From positions 1 to 49,880 of the forward strand of contig UQLZ01000013.1 of assembly GCA_900541935.1 (NCBI GenBank): a DNA stretch of 49,880 nt, read 5' to 3'. How positions within the stretch are numbered: position 1 is the first letter of the stretch; every line of letters starts with the position of its first letter. Position numbers and translations under genes: made by a program. This stretch comes from an uncultured Prevotellaceae bacterium (GTDB taxonomy: Bacteria; Bacteroidota; Bacteroidia; Bacteroidales; Muribaculaceae). The notes beneath the pieces are model-generated. The model was not told where the DNA came from. It ran no database searches and worked only from the letters and a program-made list of their open reading frames with translations. Positions 6,976 through 15,069 of the stretch are shown here, one piece after another.

Positions 6976-7809
6976 ATGGATAAAGTCGAAAATAAATCAA
7001 CAATAGAAATACTTCATCCTGAAGTTTGGTCTCTCGCCGTCAAAATTTCCGACAGCGGTGTTGACTACACCATTCACAGCAGGATGGAAGATAATTCGTT
7101 GATATACGGCAATATCCCATTTACCGACAAGCAGACTCCGGCAATAAAGCAAATAGAGTCTGCAATCTATGATAACAGGTTCTTCCTTTATCAATACGAA
7201 AGAACTGACTTTATCATTGAATCAAACCATTTCGTATTCGTTCCTGATGAGTTCTCTGAAGGTAGCGTTGAGAAATGCGAGAACTATTACCGCTATTTAT
7301 ATCCTAACGACAGCGATATTATCGCCGTTGACCGTCTGCCGGAGGTAGGAGCAAGTATTGCTTATGCCATCCATTCCGAAACGGATTCCTTTTTACGCCG
7401 CACCTTCGACAATCCGCCGATGATGCACGCTCTGACACCTATGATTAAATTTTTCAGACAAAAGGATATATACGGAGCAGAGCACAAGATGTACGCTTTC
7501 TTGGGCAGCGACACCGTTGAGATTGTGTCGCTAAAAGGAAAGAAACTCATCTATGCAAACATTTTTAAGTTCAACAGCGAAACGGATGCCCTTTACTATA
7601 TCCTCAACGCGTGGAAAACAATAGGACTTTCTGACAACGATGAACTGCAACTTCTCGGCAACAAGGAGTTGAAGAAAAGTCTGCTAAACCAGTTGAGAAA
7701 TTACATAACATCCGTTACACAAACCATCTTCCCGGCGCAGTTGCTCAAATTAGGCAAAAACGCCATGAGCGCGCCATTAGACCTAATAGTACTGCCAATA
7801 TGCGAATAA
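6976..7809 (+). CDS. DUF3822 family protein
   Basis: A 277-residue protein of the DUF3822 family, restricted to Bacteroidota as far as I know. It has no signal peptide or membrane helix; alternating strands and helices suggest an actin-like or RNase-H-like ATPase fold, which is inference. The start at 6976 follows a TATTTTTG -7 box at 6947-6954. Its end overlaps the rsmD start by ten bases (ATG at 7800 inside the last codons), so the two are translated together. Linkage to rsmD is a recurrent arrangement in this phylum and hints at a role in ribosome maturation, which is unproven. Confidence 0.85.
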   Translation: MDKVENKSTIEILHPEVWSLAVKISDSGVDYTIHSRMEDNSLIYGNIPFTDKQTPAIKQIESAIYDNRFFLYQYERTDFIIESNHFVFVPDEFSEGSVEKCENYYRYLYPNDSDIIAVDRLPEVGASIAYAIHSETDSFLRRTFDNPPMMHALTPMIKFFRQKDIYGAEHKMYAFLGSDTVEIVSLKGKKLIYANIFKFNSETDALYYILNAWKTIGLSDNDELQLLGNKELKKSLLNQLRNYITSVTQTIFPAQLLKLGKNAMSAPLDLIVLPICE

Positions 7810-8336
7810 TCAGAGGTAAATATGGGAAACGCCGTTTCGACGTTCCAAAAAACATTACTGCAAGACCAACAACGGATTTTGCAAGAGAAAACATCTTCAA
7901 TGTCATTGAAAATACAATAGACCTTGAAGGAATAACCGCCCTGGACCTGTTCGCCGGCACAGGGGCAATTACTTTCGAACTGCTCTCCCGCGGTGCGGAA
8001 TCGGTAACTTCTGTAGAAAAGGCATTTACTCAGTATAATTTCATCAAGAAAGTTGCAGCCGAATTGGGAGAAAAGAACTTGACGCTGATAAAAGGCGACG
8101 TTTTCAAGTTTATCGCCACTTGCGGAAAAAAATTTGATTTTATCTTCGCCGACCCTCCCTACGACTTGCCACGCTTTGGCGAAATCCCGCAATTGATTCT
8201 CGATTCTGATATGATTGCCGAGGGCGGAACCTTCATCATTGAGCATTCCAAAGCATACGATTTCAGCAATCTGCCAGGTTTTACTGACCACAGAACATAC
8301 GGTAGCGTTAACTTCACGATATTTACAAAAGAATAA
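7800..8336 (+). CDS. rsmD: 16S rRNA (guanine(966)-N(2))-methyltransferase RsmD
   Basis: A 178-residue class I SAM-dependent methyltransferase. It opens with M-R-I-I-R-G-K-Y-G-K-R and R-P-T-T-D-F-A-R-E-N, both typical of RsmD. The SAM-binding motif D-L-F-A-G-T-G-A is near residues 49-56, and the catalytic N4/N2-type motif D-P-P-Y is near residue 119. The enzyme methylates G966 of 16S rRNA in the small subunit. It overlaps the DUF3822 gene by ten bases and is followed by a strong hairpin. Confidence 0.95.
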   Translation: MRIIRGKYGKRRFDVPKNITARPTTDFARENIFNVIENTIDLEGITALDLFAGTGAITFELLSRGAESVTSVEKAFTQYNFIKKVAAELGEKNLTLIKGDVFKFIATCGKKFDFIFADPPYDLPRFGEIPQLILDSDMIAEGGTFIIEHSKAYDFSNLPGFTDHRTYGSVNFTIFTKE

Positions 8337-8346
8337 GCATAAAAAG

Positions 8347-8383
8347 AAGCGGAGCAGTAGGATTAACCTTTATTGCTCCGCTT
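8347..8383. terminator. Bidirectional terminator between rsmD and the GT32 gene
   Basis: AAGCGGAGCA (8347-8356) pairs perfectly with TGCTCCGCTT (8374-8383) around a 17-base loop. A run of T follows on the plus strand and A-rich sequence precedes it, so it can serve both convergent genes. Confidence 0.8.
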
Positions 8384-8392
8384 GTTTTTATA

Positions 8393-9202
8393 CTATTTTT
8401 TCCGCGATATGCTTTTGCGTATTTTCCTTAAAACGAGCCTTTCAAAAAGTCCATCAAACGCTACCGACATCCCATGGTATTTTTTTGCCGTGACAAAATT
8501 TGAGGTATAGTCAGCAACTTTTCTGGGTAAAAAGTGATATTTCTTTCGCGATTTAAGGTAGTATTTCTGCTCATCTGTCATCCAACTGCCTGCAAAATGA
8601 TGAATAGTAACAGTATTCTCCGTTAAATATATCTTACCATCCAAATACGATTTTGGGCAGAAATAATCTTTTGGATACATCGTTATAAGTCCAGGAAAAT
8701 CCTGATAGGTATTGTTACGAACCAAGCCATGAGTTATCATATAACTTGTTATTACCATAACGTTTGTAGTCGTATCTAAAGTACCGTCAGGATTAATAAA
8801 ATGCCTTCCAATATAATATTCTAAATTTTCCTTAGCCCATTTACCGCCTTTTTCACTCGCCATTATGCCTGTCGGAACATCCTTAATATTCTCAAATCCT
8901 GAAAAAGCATTATGATTGAGGAAACCATCTAAGGACTTCAAAACCTCAACATCGGTATCCATATAGATACCACCCTCGTTATAAAGGGCATAAAGTCTTA
9001 CAACGTCGGTAACAAAAGCGAATTTTCTGTTCTCATAGGCTTCTTTGGTATATGGAAACATGCTTAAATCAAAATTCTGCTCGTTCCACTCCTTTATTTC
9101 ATAGTCAGGGCAATGCTTTTTCCAGGTCTCTATGCACTCACGAGCCTGCTGCGGTAACGGATTACCTCCAAACCAACAGTAATGTATAATTTTTGGTATC
9201 AT
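8393..9202 (-). CDS. GT32 family glycosyltransferase
   Basis: A 269-residue glycosyltransferase with the family start I-P-K-I-I-H-Y-C-W-F-G-G, a central F-V-T-D-V-V-R-L-Y-A-L-Y-x-x-G-G segment and the metal- and nucleotide-sugar-binding DXD motif in Y-M-D-T-D-V. These are features of OCH1/capsular-polysaccharide type GT32 enzymes that transfer hexoses to surface glycans in the cytoplasm. I chose the ATG at 9202, which starts three residues before I-H-Y-C-W; a TTG nine bases upstream is less likely. No other glycan genes adjoin it, so the acceptor is unknown. Confidence 0.9.
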   Translation of the reverse strand: MIPKIIHYCWFGGNPLPQQARECIETWKKHCPDYEIKEWNEQNFDLSMFPYTKEAYENRKFAFVTDVVRLYALYNEGGIYMDTDVEVLKSLDGFLNHNAFSGFENIKDVPTGIMASEKGGKWAKENLEYYIGRHFINPDGTLDTTTNVMVITSYMITHGLVRNNTYQDFPGLITMYPKDYFCPKSYLDGKIYLTENTVTIHHFAGSWMTDEQKYYLKSRKKYHFLPRKVADYTSNFVTAKKYHGMSVAFDGLFERLVLRKIRKSISRKK

Positions 9203-9327
9203 TAATAGCAAGATTATTTATTTGTTATACTAAAATAAAGCGTATAATAAAATAAGCATACAAAATTAGACATAAATTGTGATTTATTTTTAATTTTGTA
9301 AAGATATTAATCCAATTAACAATTACT
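9203..9327. promoter_or_regulatory. Divergent control region of the GT32 and GH9 genes
   Basis: Two mirrored -7 boxes are present: TAATTTTG on the minus strand (9268-9261) toward GT32 and TAATTTTG on the plus strand (9291-9298) toward GH9. They form an inverted pair 22 bases apart. No convincing -33 TTTG lies at standard spacing for either, so activator dependence is possible. Confidence 0.45.
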
Positions 9328-11130
9328 ATGAAGAAAATTTTTTTGTCTTTGTTTGCCGCAGGGGCTACTCTGCTTTCTGCCAATGCAAACGAATGGGTAA
9401 GAATCAATCAATTAGGCTATCTGCCCTCATCTGTAAAAGTAGCAGTTATGATGAGCGAAGACAATGCCCAAATCAAAGAATTTGAACTGGTTGACTCAAA
9501 AACTAAAAAAACCGTTGCCCGCCTTAAATCTGTTACCCCGACTGGAAAATACGGAAAAATGGAATCAACTTATCGTCTTGACTTTAGCGGGTTTGAAAAA
9601 CCTGGTGAATACTATATTAAAGCCGGTAAGGCTGTTTCACCAACTTTTCCAATAAATACATCCGTCTATGACGGTACTGCTGATTTTGTACTGAACTATA
9701 TGCGTCAGCAACGTTGTGGCTATAATCCTTTCCTAAAAGCAAACTGCCACCAGCATGACGCTTTTATAGAATACCACCCTACAAAAACAGGTCAGAAACT
9801 TGACGTTCGCGGAGGTTGGCACGATGCCGGCGACTATCTGCAATACACAACGACATCAGCGAATGCTATGTACCAGATGATGCTTGCATACGAAGCAAAC
9901 CCGGAATCTTTCGGAGATGCTTACGATGCTATGGGCAATAAGGGAGCCATTGGCATTCCTGACATCATTGATGAAATAAAATGGGGTCTTGACTGGCTTG
10001 ACAGAATGAACCCGGCCCCTGGTGAACTCTACAACCAAATCGCCGACGACCGCGACCACGCATCTTTCCGCCTTCCCACTCAAGACAAGGTTGACTATGG
10101 CTACGGTCCTGGCACCGGCCGCCCTGTCTATTTCTGCAGCGGAGAGCCTCAGCAACGCGGAAAATTCATGAACGCAACAAAAGGCGTTGCAAGCACGGCT
10201 GGTAAATTCGCATCCTGCTTTGCTCTCGGCTCTAAAATTCTTGCAGATTTCTACCCGGAATTTGCAGAAAAGATTGGCAATAAGGCTGACGCGGCGTTCC
10301 AGGCTGGCGTAGATAAGCCTGGTGTTTGCCAAACCGCTTCTGTTGCTTCAAATTACATCTATGAGGAAGTTAACTGGGTGGATGATATGGAATTGGGTGC
10401 CGTTGAACTCTACCGCAAAACAGGTGACAAGAAATATCTTACTGCAGCCGTTGAATATGGCCGCCAAGAACCTATAACTCCGTGGATGGGTGCCGACAGT
10501 GCAAAGCACTACCAATGGTATCCGTTTATGAATGTCGGACACTATCGACTTGCCAAGAACGCAGACAAGCGACTCGGCAAAGAATTTGCCCGCAATCTAA
10601 AAAGCGGCATAGCAAGAACTTACGAAAAGGCTCAATCTAATCCTTTCTTATTCGGCATTCCTACAATATGGTGCTCAAACAACCTTACAACAGCAATGGT
10701 TACCCAATGTATGCTATACCGCGAGGCTACCGGCGACAAGACATACATAGAAATGGAAGCAGCTCTCCGCGACTGGCTATTCGGCTGCAACCCATGGGGT
10801 ACAAGTATGGTAGTAGAACTTCCAGAAGGTGGCGACTACCCTATCCAACCGCACTCTGCATACGTTTCTGAGCGTGCTGGAAATGCAACTGGAGGACTTG
10901 TTGACGGTCCTGTTTATTCAAGCATCTTCAACGGTCTCGTTGGCGTAAACCTAAACGGTCTGCCTTGGCTGAAGGGGGAAACATATAGCGACGTTCAACC
11001 TGACGATATGGTTTACCACGACGCTATCGGAGATTACTCAACAAACGAGCCTACAATGGACGGAACTGCAAGCATGACCTACTTCCTTTCAGCATTGCAG
11101 AAAGAAGGGATGAAGCAGGCTAAGAAATAA
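9328..11130 (+). CDS. Secreted GH9 endoglucanase-type glycoside hydrolase
   Basis: A 600-residue protein with a signal peptide (about residues 1-20), an N-terminal Ig-like CelD_N domain (about 22-110, starting W-V-R-I-N-Q-L-G-Y) and a GH9 catalytic domain to the end. The catalytic base motif G-W-H-D-A-G-D is at residues 163-169 (Asp166, Asp169), and the proton-donor Glu lies in N-E-P-T-M-D-G near residue 574. GH9 enzymes are inverting beta-1,4-glucanases active on cellulose, mixed-linkage glucan or related chains. There is no lipobox and no T9SS tail, so it should be periplasmic or exported by another route. It stands alone rather than in a SusC/SusD locus. A strong terminator follows. Confidence 0.93.
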   Translation: MKKIFLSLFAAGATLLSANANEWVRINQLGYLPSSVKVAVMMSEDNAQIKEFELVDSKTKKTVARLKSVTPTGKYGKMESTYRLDFSGFEKPGEYYIKAGKAVSPTFPINTSVYDGTADFVLNYMRQQRCGYNPFLKANCHQHDAFIEYHPTKTGQKLDVRGGWHDAGDYLQYTTTSANAMYQMMLAYEANPESFGDAYDAMGNKGAIGIPDIIDEIKWGLDWLDRMNPAPGELYNQIADDRDHASFRLPTQDKVDYGYGPGTGRPVYFCSGEPQQRGKFMNATKGVASTAGKFASCFALGSKILADFYPEFAEKIGNKADAAFQAGVDKPGVCQTASVASNYIYEEVNWVDDMELGAVELYRKTGDKKYLTAAVEYGRQEPITPWMGADSAKHYQWYPFMNVGHYRLAKNADKRLGKEFARNLKSGIARTYEKAQSNPFLFGIPTIWCSNNLTTAMVTQCMLYREATGDKTYIEMEAALRDWLFGCNPWGTSMVVELPEGGDYPIQPHSAYVSERAGNATGGLVDGPVYSSIFNGLVGVNLNGLPWLKGETYSDVQPDDMVYHDAIGDYSTNEPTMDGTASMTYFLSALQKEGMKQAKK

Positions 11131-11156
11131 CAGAACCACTATCGTTCTAACACACT

Positions 11157-11187
11157 GCGAGGTGCCCTATAAATGAGGGCACCTCGC
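11157..11187. terminator. Strong hairpin after the GH9 gene
   Basis: GCGAGGTGCCCT (11157-11168) pairs perfectly with AGGGCACCTCGC (11176-11187) around a 7-base loop. It separates the convergent GH9 and helical-protein genes. Confidence 0.75.
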
Positions 11188-11236
11188 TTCCTTAATCGAA
11201 ACTTCAATTTACAATATTACTGATAAGAACATTATA

Positions 11237-11755
11237 TTATTTCTGCATAGAGGCTATCATTGCTGCTATGATTTGACCTTGTGCAATGCTTTCTTTAGTT
11301 ACAATTCCTAATGCTTCATTCGATTGGTCCATCAGTTTTTGAGCCTTCTTTAGATTCTTTGCACCTTTCATTGGATTTTTCTTCGCTTCTTGACTTAAAG
11401 TCTTAATACCTTCTGCTGCCTTAGGAGCCAACTCTCCGGCTTCCTTAACTGCCTTGCCTTCTGCAACGATTGACTCTGATAATGCCTGACATTCTGCCAA
11501 GTTACCATTACCTGACTGTACACTTTCATACATGGCCTTCAGTTTTTCGCTGTTGCTTTGTGCCAATTCAGCAGAAACTTTTGTTGCAAGAGCAAAATTG
11601 TCAATATCTGCATTCCCACATGATTTGTCAAGGTCTTTGATTAGTTCTACCAACTTACCTACTCTCTCAATACTCGCTTGAATTTCTTCATTTGTCTGCG
11701 CAAATCCCACTGCCATAATCATCATGGCTAACATTGTTAAAAATAACCGTTTCAT
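11237..11755 (-). CDS. Small exported helical protein of unknown function
   Basis: A 172-residue protein with a clear signal peptide (about residues 1-19, ending G-F-A-Q) and a mature part that is almost wholly helical and rich in Ala, Glu and Lys, with no cysteine lipobox at the cleavage site. I recognise no domain; one Cys pair (Cys46 and Cys90) is present. It would be a soluble periplasmic helical protein, possibly chaperone-like or a bundle, which is speculation. Its promoter has a TATATTTG -7 box at 11803-11796 with a run of nine G/C about 24 bases upstream of it, which may affect expression. Confidence 0.75.
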   Translation of the reverse strand: MKRLFLTMLAMMIMAVGFAQTNEEIQASIERVGKLVELIKDLDKSCGNADIDNFALATKVSAELAQSNSEKLKAMYESVQSGNGNLAECQALSESIVAEGKAVKEAGELAPKAAEGIKTLSQEAKKNPMKGAKNLKKAQKLMDQSNEALGIVTKESIAQGQIIAAMIASMQK

Positions 11756-11795
11756 AATTTAAATGTTTAATTTTATTGGATTTAAAATAATATCG

Positions 11796-11835
11796 CAAAT
11801 ATAAACTATTTTATCACAAACTTCTACCCCCCCCC
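11796..11835 (-). promoter_or_regulatory. Promoter region with a nine-base G/C run
   Basis: On the minus strand TATATTTG (11803-11796) is a -7 box 40 bases before the ATG at 11755. The run of nine C (11827-11835; G on the coding strand) ends close to where a -33 box should be. No TTTG is found at 19-21 bases; one occurs at 13 bases. Such homopolymers vary in length by slippage. Confidence 0.5.
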
Positions 11836-11866
11836 ATTTTACATAATTTTAACATTTTACAAATAA

Positions 11867-11893
11867 AAAAGGCTCCCGAAATGGAAGCCTTTT
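11867..11893 (-). terminator. Terminator after secG
   Basis: AAAAGGCT (11867-11874) pairs with AGCCTTTT (11886-11893), and the A run at 11865-11870 gives a U tract on the minus-strand transcript. It lies 20 bases after the secG stop. Confidence 0.75.
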
Positions 11894-11913
11894 CTATAAA
11901 TCTTTTCAATAGA

Positions 11914-12252
11914 TTACTTTGCAGAATCTGGTGTTGCAACAGGAGTTGCAGCAGGAGCCGCCTCTGTATTGAACGGAGCAGCCTGTTGCTCTGTTGGAGT
12001 TGTTTGAACTCTTGAACCTGAAGTAACGATAGATGGTGTAAAGAATGAAGACAAGATGCTAAGAACGCAGATAACGACAGCAAGCACCCATGTTGCCTTC
12101 TCAATGAAACTTGTTGTTTTGCGGACACCACCGATTTGGTTGTAGCCTGCAAAGTTGGAAGCCAAGCCTCCTCCTTTTGATTTCTGTATTAGGACGATGC
12201 CGATCATCAATACTGCGGCAATCAATATCAGAATAACTAATGCTGTGAACAT
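11914..12252 (-). CDS. secG: Preprotein translocase subunit SecG
   Basis: A 112-residue inner-membrane protein. Two membrane helices (about residues 3-22 and 53-72) flank a conserved cytoplasmic loop with K-S-K-G-G-G-L-A and the Bacteroidota-typical F-I-E-K-A-T-W. SecG aids SecYEG/SecA protein export. The Pro/Ala/Thr-rich C-terminal tail of about 35 residues is usual in this phylum. The start at 12252 places the first helix at the N-terminus and lies four bases after the preceding TPR gene. It is the last gene of the sigma54-regulator/lptE operon. Confidence 0.93.
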   Translation of the reverse strand: MFTALVILILIAAVLMIGIVLIQKSKGGGLASNFAGYNQIGGVRKTTSFIEKATWVLAVVICVLSILSSFFTPSIVTSGSRVQTTPTEQQAAPFNTEAAPAATPVATPDSAK

Positions 12253-12256
12253 ATTA

Positions 12257-13030
12257 CTAATTTTTTTGTTTATATTTCTCGTTAACAATGAGTTTCTTAA
12301 GGAAACGCATTTGGTCTGCAAAGTAAATACTTTTTTCTGGAAAATTCAAACTTAACGACATAATTATTTCCAAAGCCTTCTCGTAACGGTGCTGACGGAT
12401 ATATATTTTTGCCAAACTCTCGGTTAATAACGAAGAATCGGCATTATCTCCGGCAACTTTTGGCGATGTGGCTTCTGTAACCTCATACGGAACCACCTCT
12501 TCCCTACCCTCTGTTGGGAAGCGGCCACTCTGCTTTTTACTCTTGGCTATAAACTTATTTATACGCAAGTCTTTTTCGCTCATATTTGCAGCATCGAGTT
12601 CCCCTTCTGCTGGAGCACTTCCCTCCTCTTCCTTTGCAAGTAGTTGGGCATAATCTGGTACTGGGTTGAAAATCAATTGTTCAAGGGCTTTTATCTCGTT
12701 CTCATCATCATTGCCAAAGGTGTCAAGGAAATGTGAGATTGTATCCATTGTACTTTCTGCCCCCTTCTCTTCTTCAGGATAAAAGTCAGCGAATTTGTCG
12801 GCATCCTTTCCTATATGATTGAATAATTCTTCCCTATCAGGAATAGACGTTGCAGCAAGTGCGGTAACCTTTTCTCGTTCCTCTTGACTGAGACCGCAAT
12901 CTTCTTTCAGCAATGCAACCGCAACAGGCGTAAAATATGGATATTCGCCAACAATAGCCATTGCCTCCTCTTTCTGCAACGGCATATTGCCAGTCAAAGC
13001 CTCGTCAATATGTTGTACTCTATTATTCAT
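12257..13030 (-). CDS. Conserved TPR-type protein between lptE and secG
   Basis: A 257-residue cytoplasmic protein without signal peptide. The N-terminal half is helical and acidic, and the C-terminal segment L-A-K-I-Y-I-R-Q-H-R-Y-E-K-A-L-E-I-I reads as a tetratricopeptide-like helix pair. Orthologues occupy this same place in many Bacteroidota. The function is unknown; protein-protein contact is implied by the TPR-like part. I chose ATG 13030, one base after the lptE stop; an earlier ATG at 13054 would overlap lptE. Confidence 0.75.
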   Translation of the reverse strand: MNNRVQHIDEALTGNMPLQKEEAMAIVGEYPYFTPVAVALLKEDCGLSQEEREKVTALAATSIPDREELFNHIGKDADKFADFYPEEEKGAESTMDTISHFLDTFGNDDENEIKALEQLIFNPVPDYAQLLAKEEEGSAPAEGELDAANMSEKDLRINKFIAKSKKQSGRFPTEGREEVVPYEVTEATSPKVAGDNADSSLLTESLAKIYIRQHRYEKALEIIMSLSLNFPEKSIYFADQMRFLKKLIVNEKYKQKN

Positions 13031-13031
13031 T

Positions 13032-13568
13032 TTACCAGTTACCCGCTGTTGCATTAAAAATCAAAAGTACTAACTCGTCACTAATCTGCGAACAAAGTTC
13101 ATCCTGAACGCTGGTAAGCATCTCGTTAGCATCAAAATCACGAAACGCCGAAAATGTCTGGTCTATAGTATTTCTCGGCTCCTTATTGTCAACGTATTTC
13201 ACTCTTACAGTAATCGTAAGCCTTGTCTTTGTTGCAAATGCGTCTTCTCCAACCGCTTGCGGAGAAAGGCTATACCCTGTTATTTCGCCTTCAACTGCAA
13301 GGTCAGAATTTGAACTGTCGGTAATTTTCAAGCGCGTCTGCTTTGTATAGGTGTCAATAAGTTTGTTCTCAAAAAGAGGTTGCAACGGCGCATACACCAT
13401 CGCCGCACGGATAGGAAATTCGCCTACTCGTATAGTCTTGTAAACATTATAGTCTATTGCAGCACCATTAAGCGTGTAGCGCGGTATGCATGACGACACG
13501 CCTACAAGAAGGACTAAAATGGTCAGCACACGGCCAATATAAATGCCAATTTTACTATTCCAAACCAT
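13032..13568 (-). CDS. lptE: LptE-like lipoprotein for LPS assembly
   Basis: A 178-residue lipoprotein. The N-terminal membrane segment ends in the lipobox V-S-S-C at about residue 28, and I-P-R-Y-T-L-N-G-A follows, typical of Bacteroidota LptE. The rest alternates strands and helices. LptE plugs the LptD barrel and delivers LPS to the outer leaflet. The start at 13568 overlaps the end of the regulator gene by 14 bases; longer in-frame starts would add residues before the signal sequence. It is in an operon with the sigma54 activator and secG. Confidence 0.8.
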   Translation of the reverse strand: MVWNSKIGIYIGRVLTILVLLVGVSSCIPRYTLNGAAIDYNVYKTIRVGEFPIRAAMVYAPLQPLFENKLIDTYTKQTRLKITDSSNSDLAVEGEITGYSLSPQAVGEDAFATKTRLTITVRVKYVDNKEPRNTIDQTFSAFRDFDANEMLTSVQDELCSQISDELVLLIFNATAGNW

Positions 13569-14790
13569 ATTCCTTAATTTTTCTATATAGTGTACGCTCT
13601 GAAATCTGCAATTCATCAGCAGTCTTCTTTCTCTTGCCACTGTTTCGCTCCAAAGCACGCTTTATTGACTCCTTTTCCGTATCCTCAAGCGACATAGTTG
13701 TATAAGTAGCATCTTCAACTTCATGACCGTCAAAGTCATCCTGCCGGCTGATGATATGGTGATGGTCTTCAAATTTGAAGTCATTGTGATGAACCCCTGA
13801 CTGTTTATTAAAAAGTACTGGAACAGATGAACGCTCATTAACAGGTTCATCACTACCATACACCTTATCTTTCAGAGCCTCAATTTCTTTGTTCAACTTA
13901 AAGATTAATTGCAGGAGCATATCTCGTTCCTGCTCATACGTTGGAGAATTGCTTGATGAAGAATTAGTAACGACAGGTGTAAAATCCTTTCCATAAACAG
14001 GCAAATAAGGACGTACAGCCTCCGCATCAAGAGTTCTGCCGGCTTCAAAAAGGTTTATCTGCTCAATAACGTTTTTCAACTGGCGGACGTTGCCAGGCCA
14101 ACTGTAGTTCTTCAGTTCAGCCTTAGCGGAATCGTCGAAAGTAACGCCATCCGTCCTATAGCGGTTGGCAAAATCGCTTGAAAACTTACGGGTAAGCAGC
14201 AATATGTCATCTCCCCTCTTTCTCAATGGAGGAACAGTGATAGGAATCGTTGACAGTCTGTGGAAAAGATCTTCTCGAAAACGCCTTTCCTCAACCGCCT
14301 TGCGGAGGTCCACATTCGTAGCTGCGATTATACGCACGTCAGATTTCTGAACCACAGAAGAACCGACTTTGATATATTCTCCATTTTCAAGGATACGCAA
14401 AAGCCTTGCCTGAGTTGGCATTGGCAATTCAGCAACCTCATCAAGGAAAATAGTTCCGCCATTAGCCTCCTCAAAGTATCCCTTTCGAGCTGCAATAGCA
14501 CCAGTAAAAGCACCTTTCTCGTGGCCAAAGAGTTCAGAATCAATAGTTCCCTCAGGGATGGCACCACAGTTAACGGCTATATACTTTTTATGTTTGCGAG
14601 CACTATTCTCGTGGATTATCTTTGGAAAAAATTCCTTACCGGCACCACTCTCACCAATGATGAGCACCGACAAATCGACGTGGGCTGCGAGTAGCGCCCT
14701 ACGGATAGCGTCATTTAGCGGCTCCGAATTACCGATAATTCCAAACCGCTGCTTTGCTCCTAATATTTCCTGTGAATTTTCTGTTGCCAT
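13555..14790 (-). CDS. Sigma54-dependent transcriptional activator without receiver domain
   Basis: A 411-residue activator. It starts almost directly with the AAA+ domain: Walker A G-E-S-G-A-G-K-E at residues 46-53, the sigma54-contacting loop G-A-F-T-G-A at 93-98, Walker B I-F-L-D-E-V, and R-F-R-E-D-L-F-H-R-L. A linker with a coiled-coil-like stretch and a His-rich segment (H-H-H around residue 350) leads to a C-terminal Fis-type helix-turn-helix (about 370-411). It lacks a response-regulator receiver, so it may be constitutively active or controlled by a partner. An ATG nine bases upstream (14799) is an alternative start. It heads the lptE-TPR-secG operon and its promoter region lies in the repeat at 14806-14950. 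Confidence 0.92.
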   Translation of the reverse strand: MATENSQEILGAKQRFGIIGNSEPLNDAIRRALLAAHVDLSVLIIGESGAGKEFFPKIIHENSARKHKKYIAVNCGAIPEGTIDSELFGHEKGAFTGAIAARKGYFEEANGGTIFLDEVAELPMPTQARLLRILENGEYIKVGSSVVQKSDVRIIAATNVDLRKAVEERRFREDLFHRLSTIPITVPPLRKRGDDILLLTRKFSSDFANRYRTDGVTFDDSAKAELKNYSWPGNVRQLKNVIEQINLFEAGRTLDAEAVRPYLPVYGKDFTPVVTNSSSSNSPTYEQERDMLLQLIFKLNKEIEALKDKVYGSDEPVNERSSVPVLFNKQSGVHHNDFKFEDHHHIISRQDDFDGHEVEDATYTTMSLEDTEKESIKRALERNSGKRKKTADELQISERTLYRKIKEYGLE

Positions 14791-14805
14791 AATATACACT
14801 TAGAG

Positions 14806-14950
14806 TACAAAGATAATACAAACCGAGGGGAGAAAAAACAAGTTCACTTGATTTTTTATCCCGAGGTGCAGTTTATCTTATATAAAGATAGTGCAAACCA
14901 AGAGCAATGACAAATGAAAACGGAGTTTTTAATTGTCATTGCAGAACCGC
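14806..14950. repeat. Two tandem hairpin-forming intergenic repeat units
   Basis: Unit 1 (about 14806-14880) begins with CAAAGATA (14808-14815), contains the near-palindrome AAAAAACAAGT-tc-ACTTGATTTTTT and ends with GAGGTGCAG then TTATCTT. Unit 2 (about 14885-14950) starts AAAGATAGTGCAAACC and has GCAATGACAA (14904-14913) pairing with TTGTCATTGC (14933-14942). The same layout occurs at 45393-45627. On the minus strand the edge gives TATCTTTG, a -7 box 18 bases before the regulator ATG. Confidence 0.7.
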
Positions 14951-15023
14951 CATCTATAAATACTATTTCATACAGCATCTACTATCCCCCTTATAAACCC
15001 TATAGATCATATATTCCCATAAA

Positions 15024-15051
15024 AAAAGGCTGCGAAATTCGCAGCCTTTTT
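15024..15051. terminator. Terminator of the OmpA-like lipoprotein gene
   Basis: GGCTGCG (15028-15034) pairs with CGCAGCC (15040-15046), flanked by an A run on the left and a T run on the right, so it is effective on both strands. It follows the minus-strand gene ending at 15070. Confidence 0.85.
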
Positions 15052-15069
15052 AGTATTGTCTAATTTTGA

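Noticed and set aside
9328..11130. Polysaccharide utilisation locus around the GH9 gene
   Set aside because: There is no SusC/SusD pair, no further glycoside hydrolase and no hybrid two-component or anti-sigma regulator nearby; the gene is bounded by a terminator.
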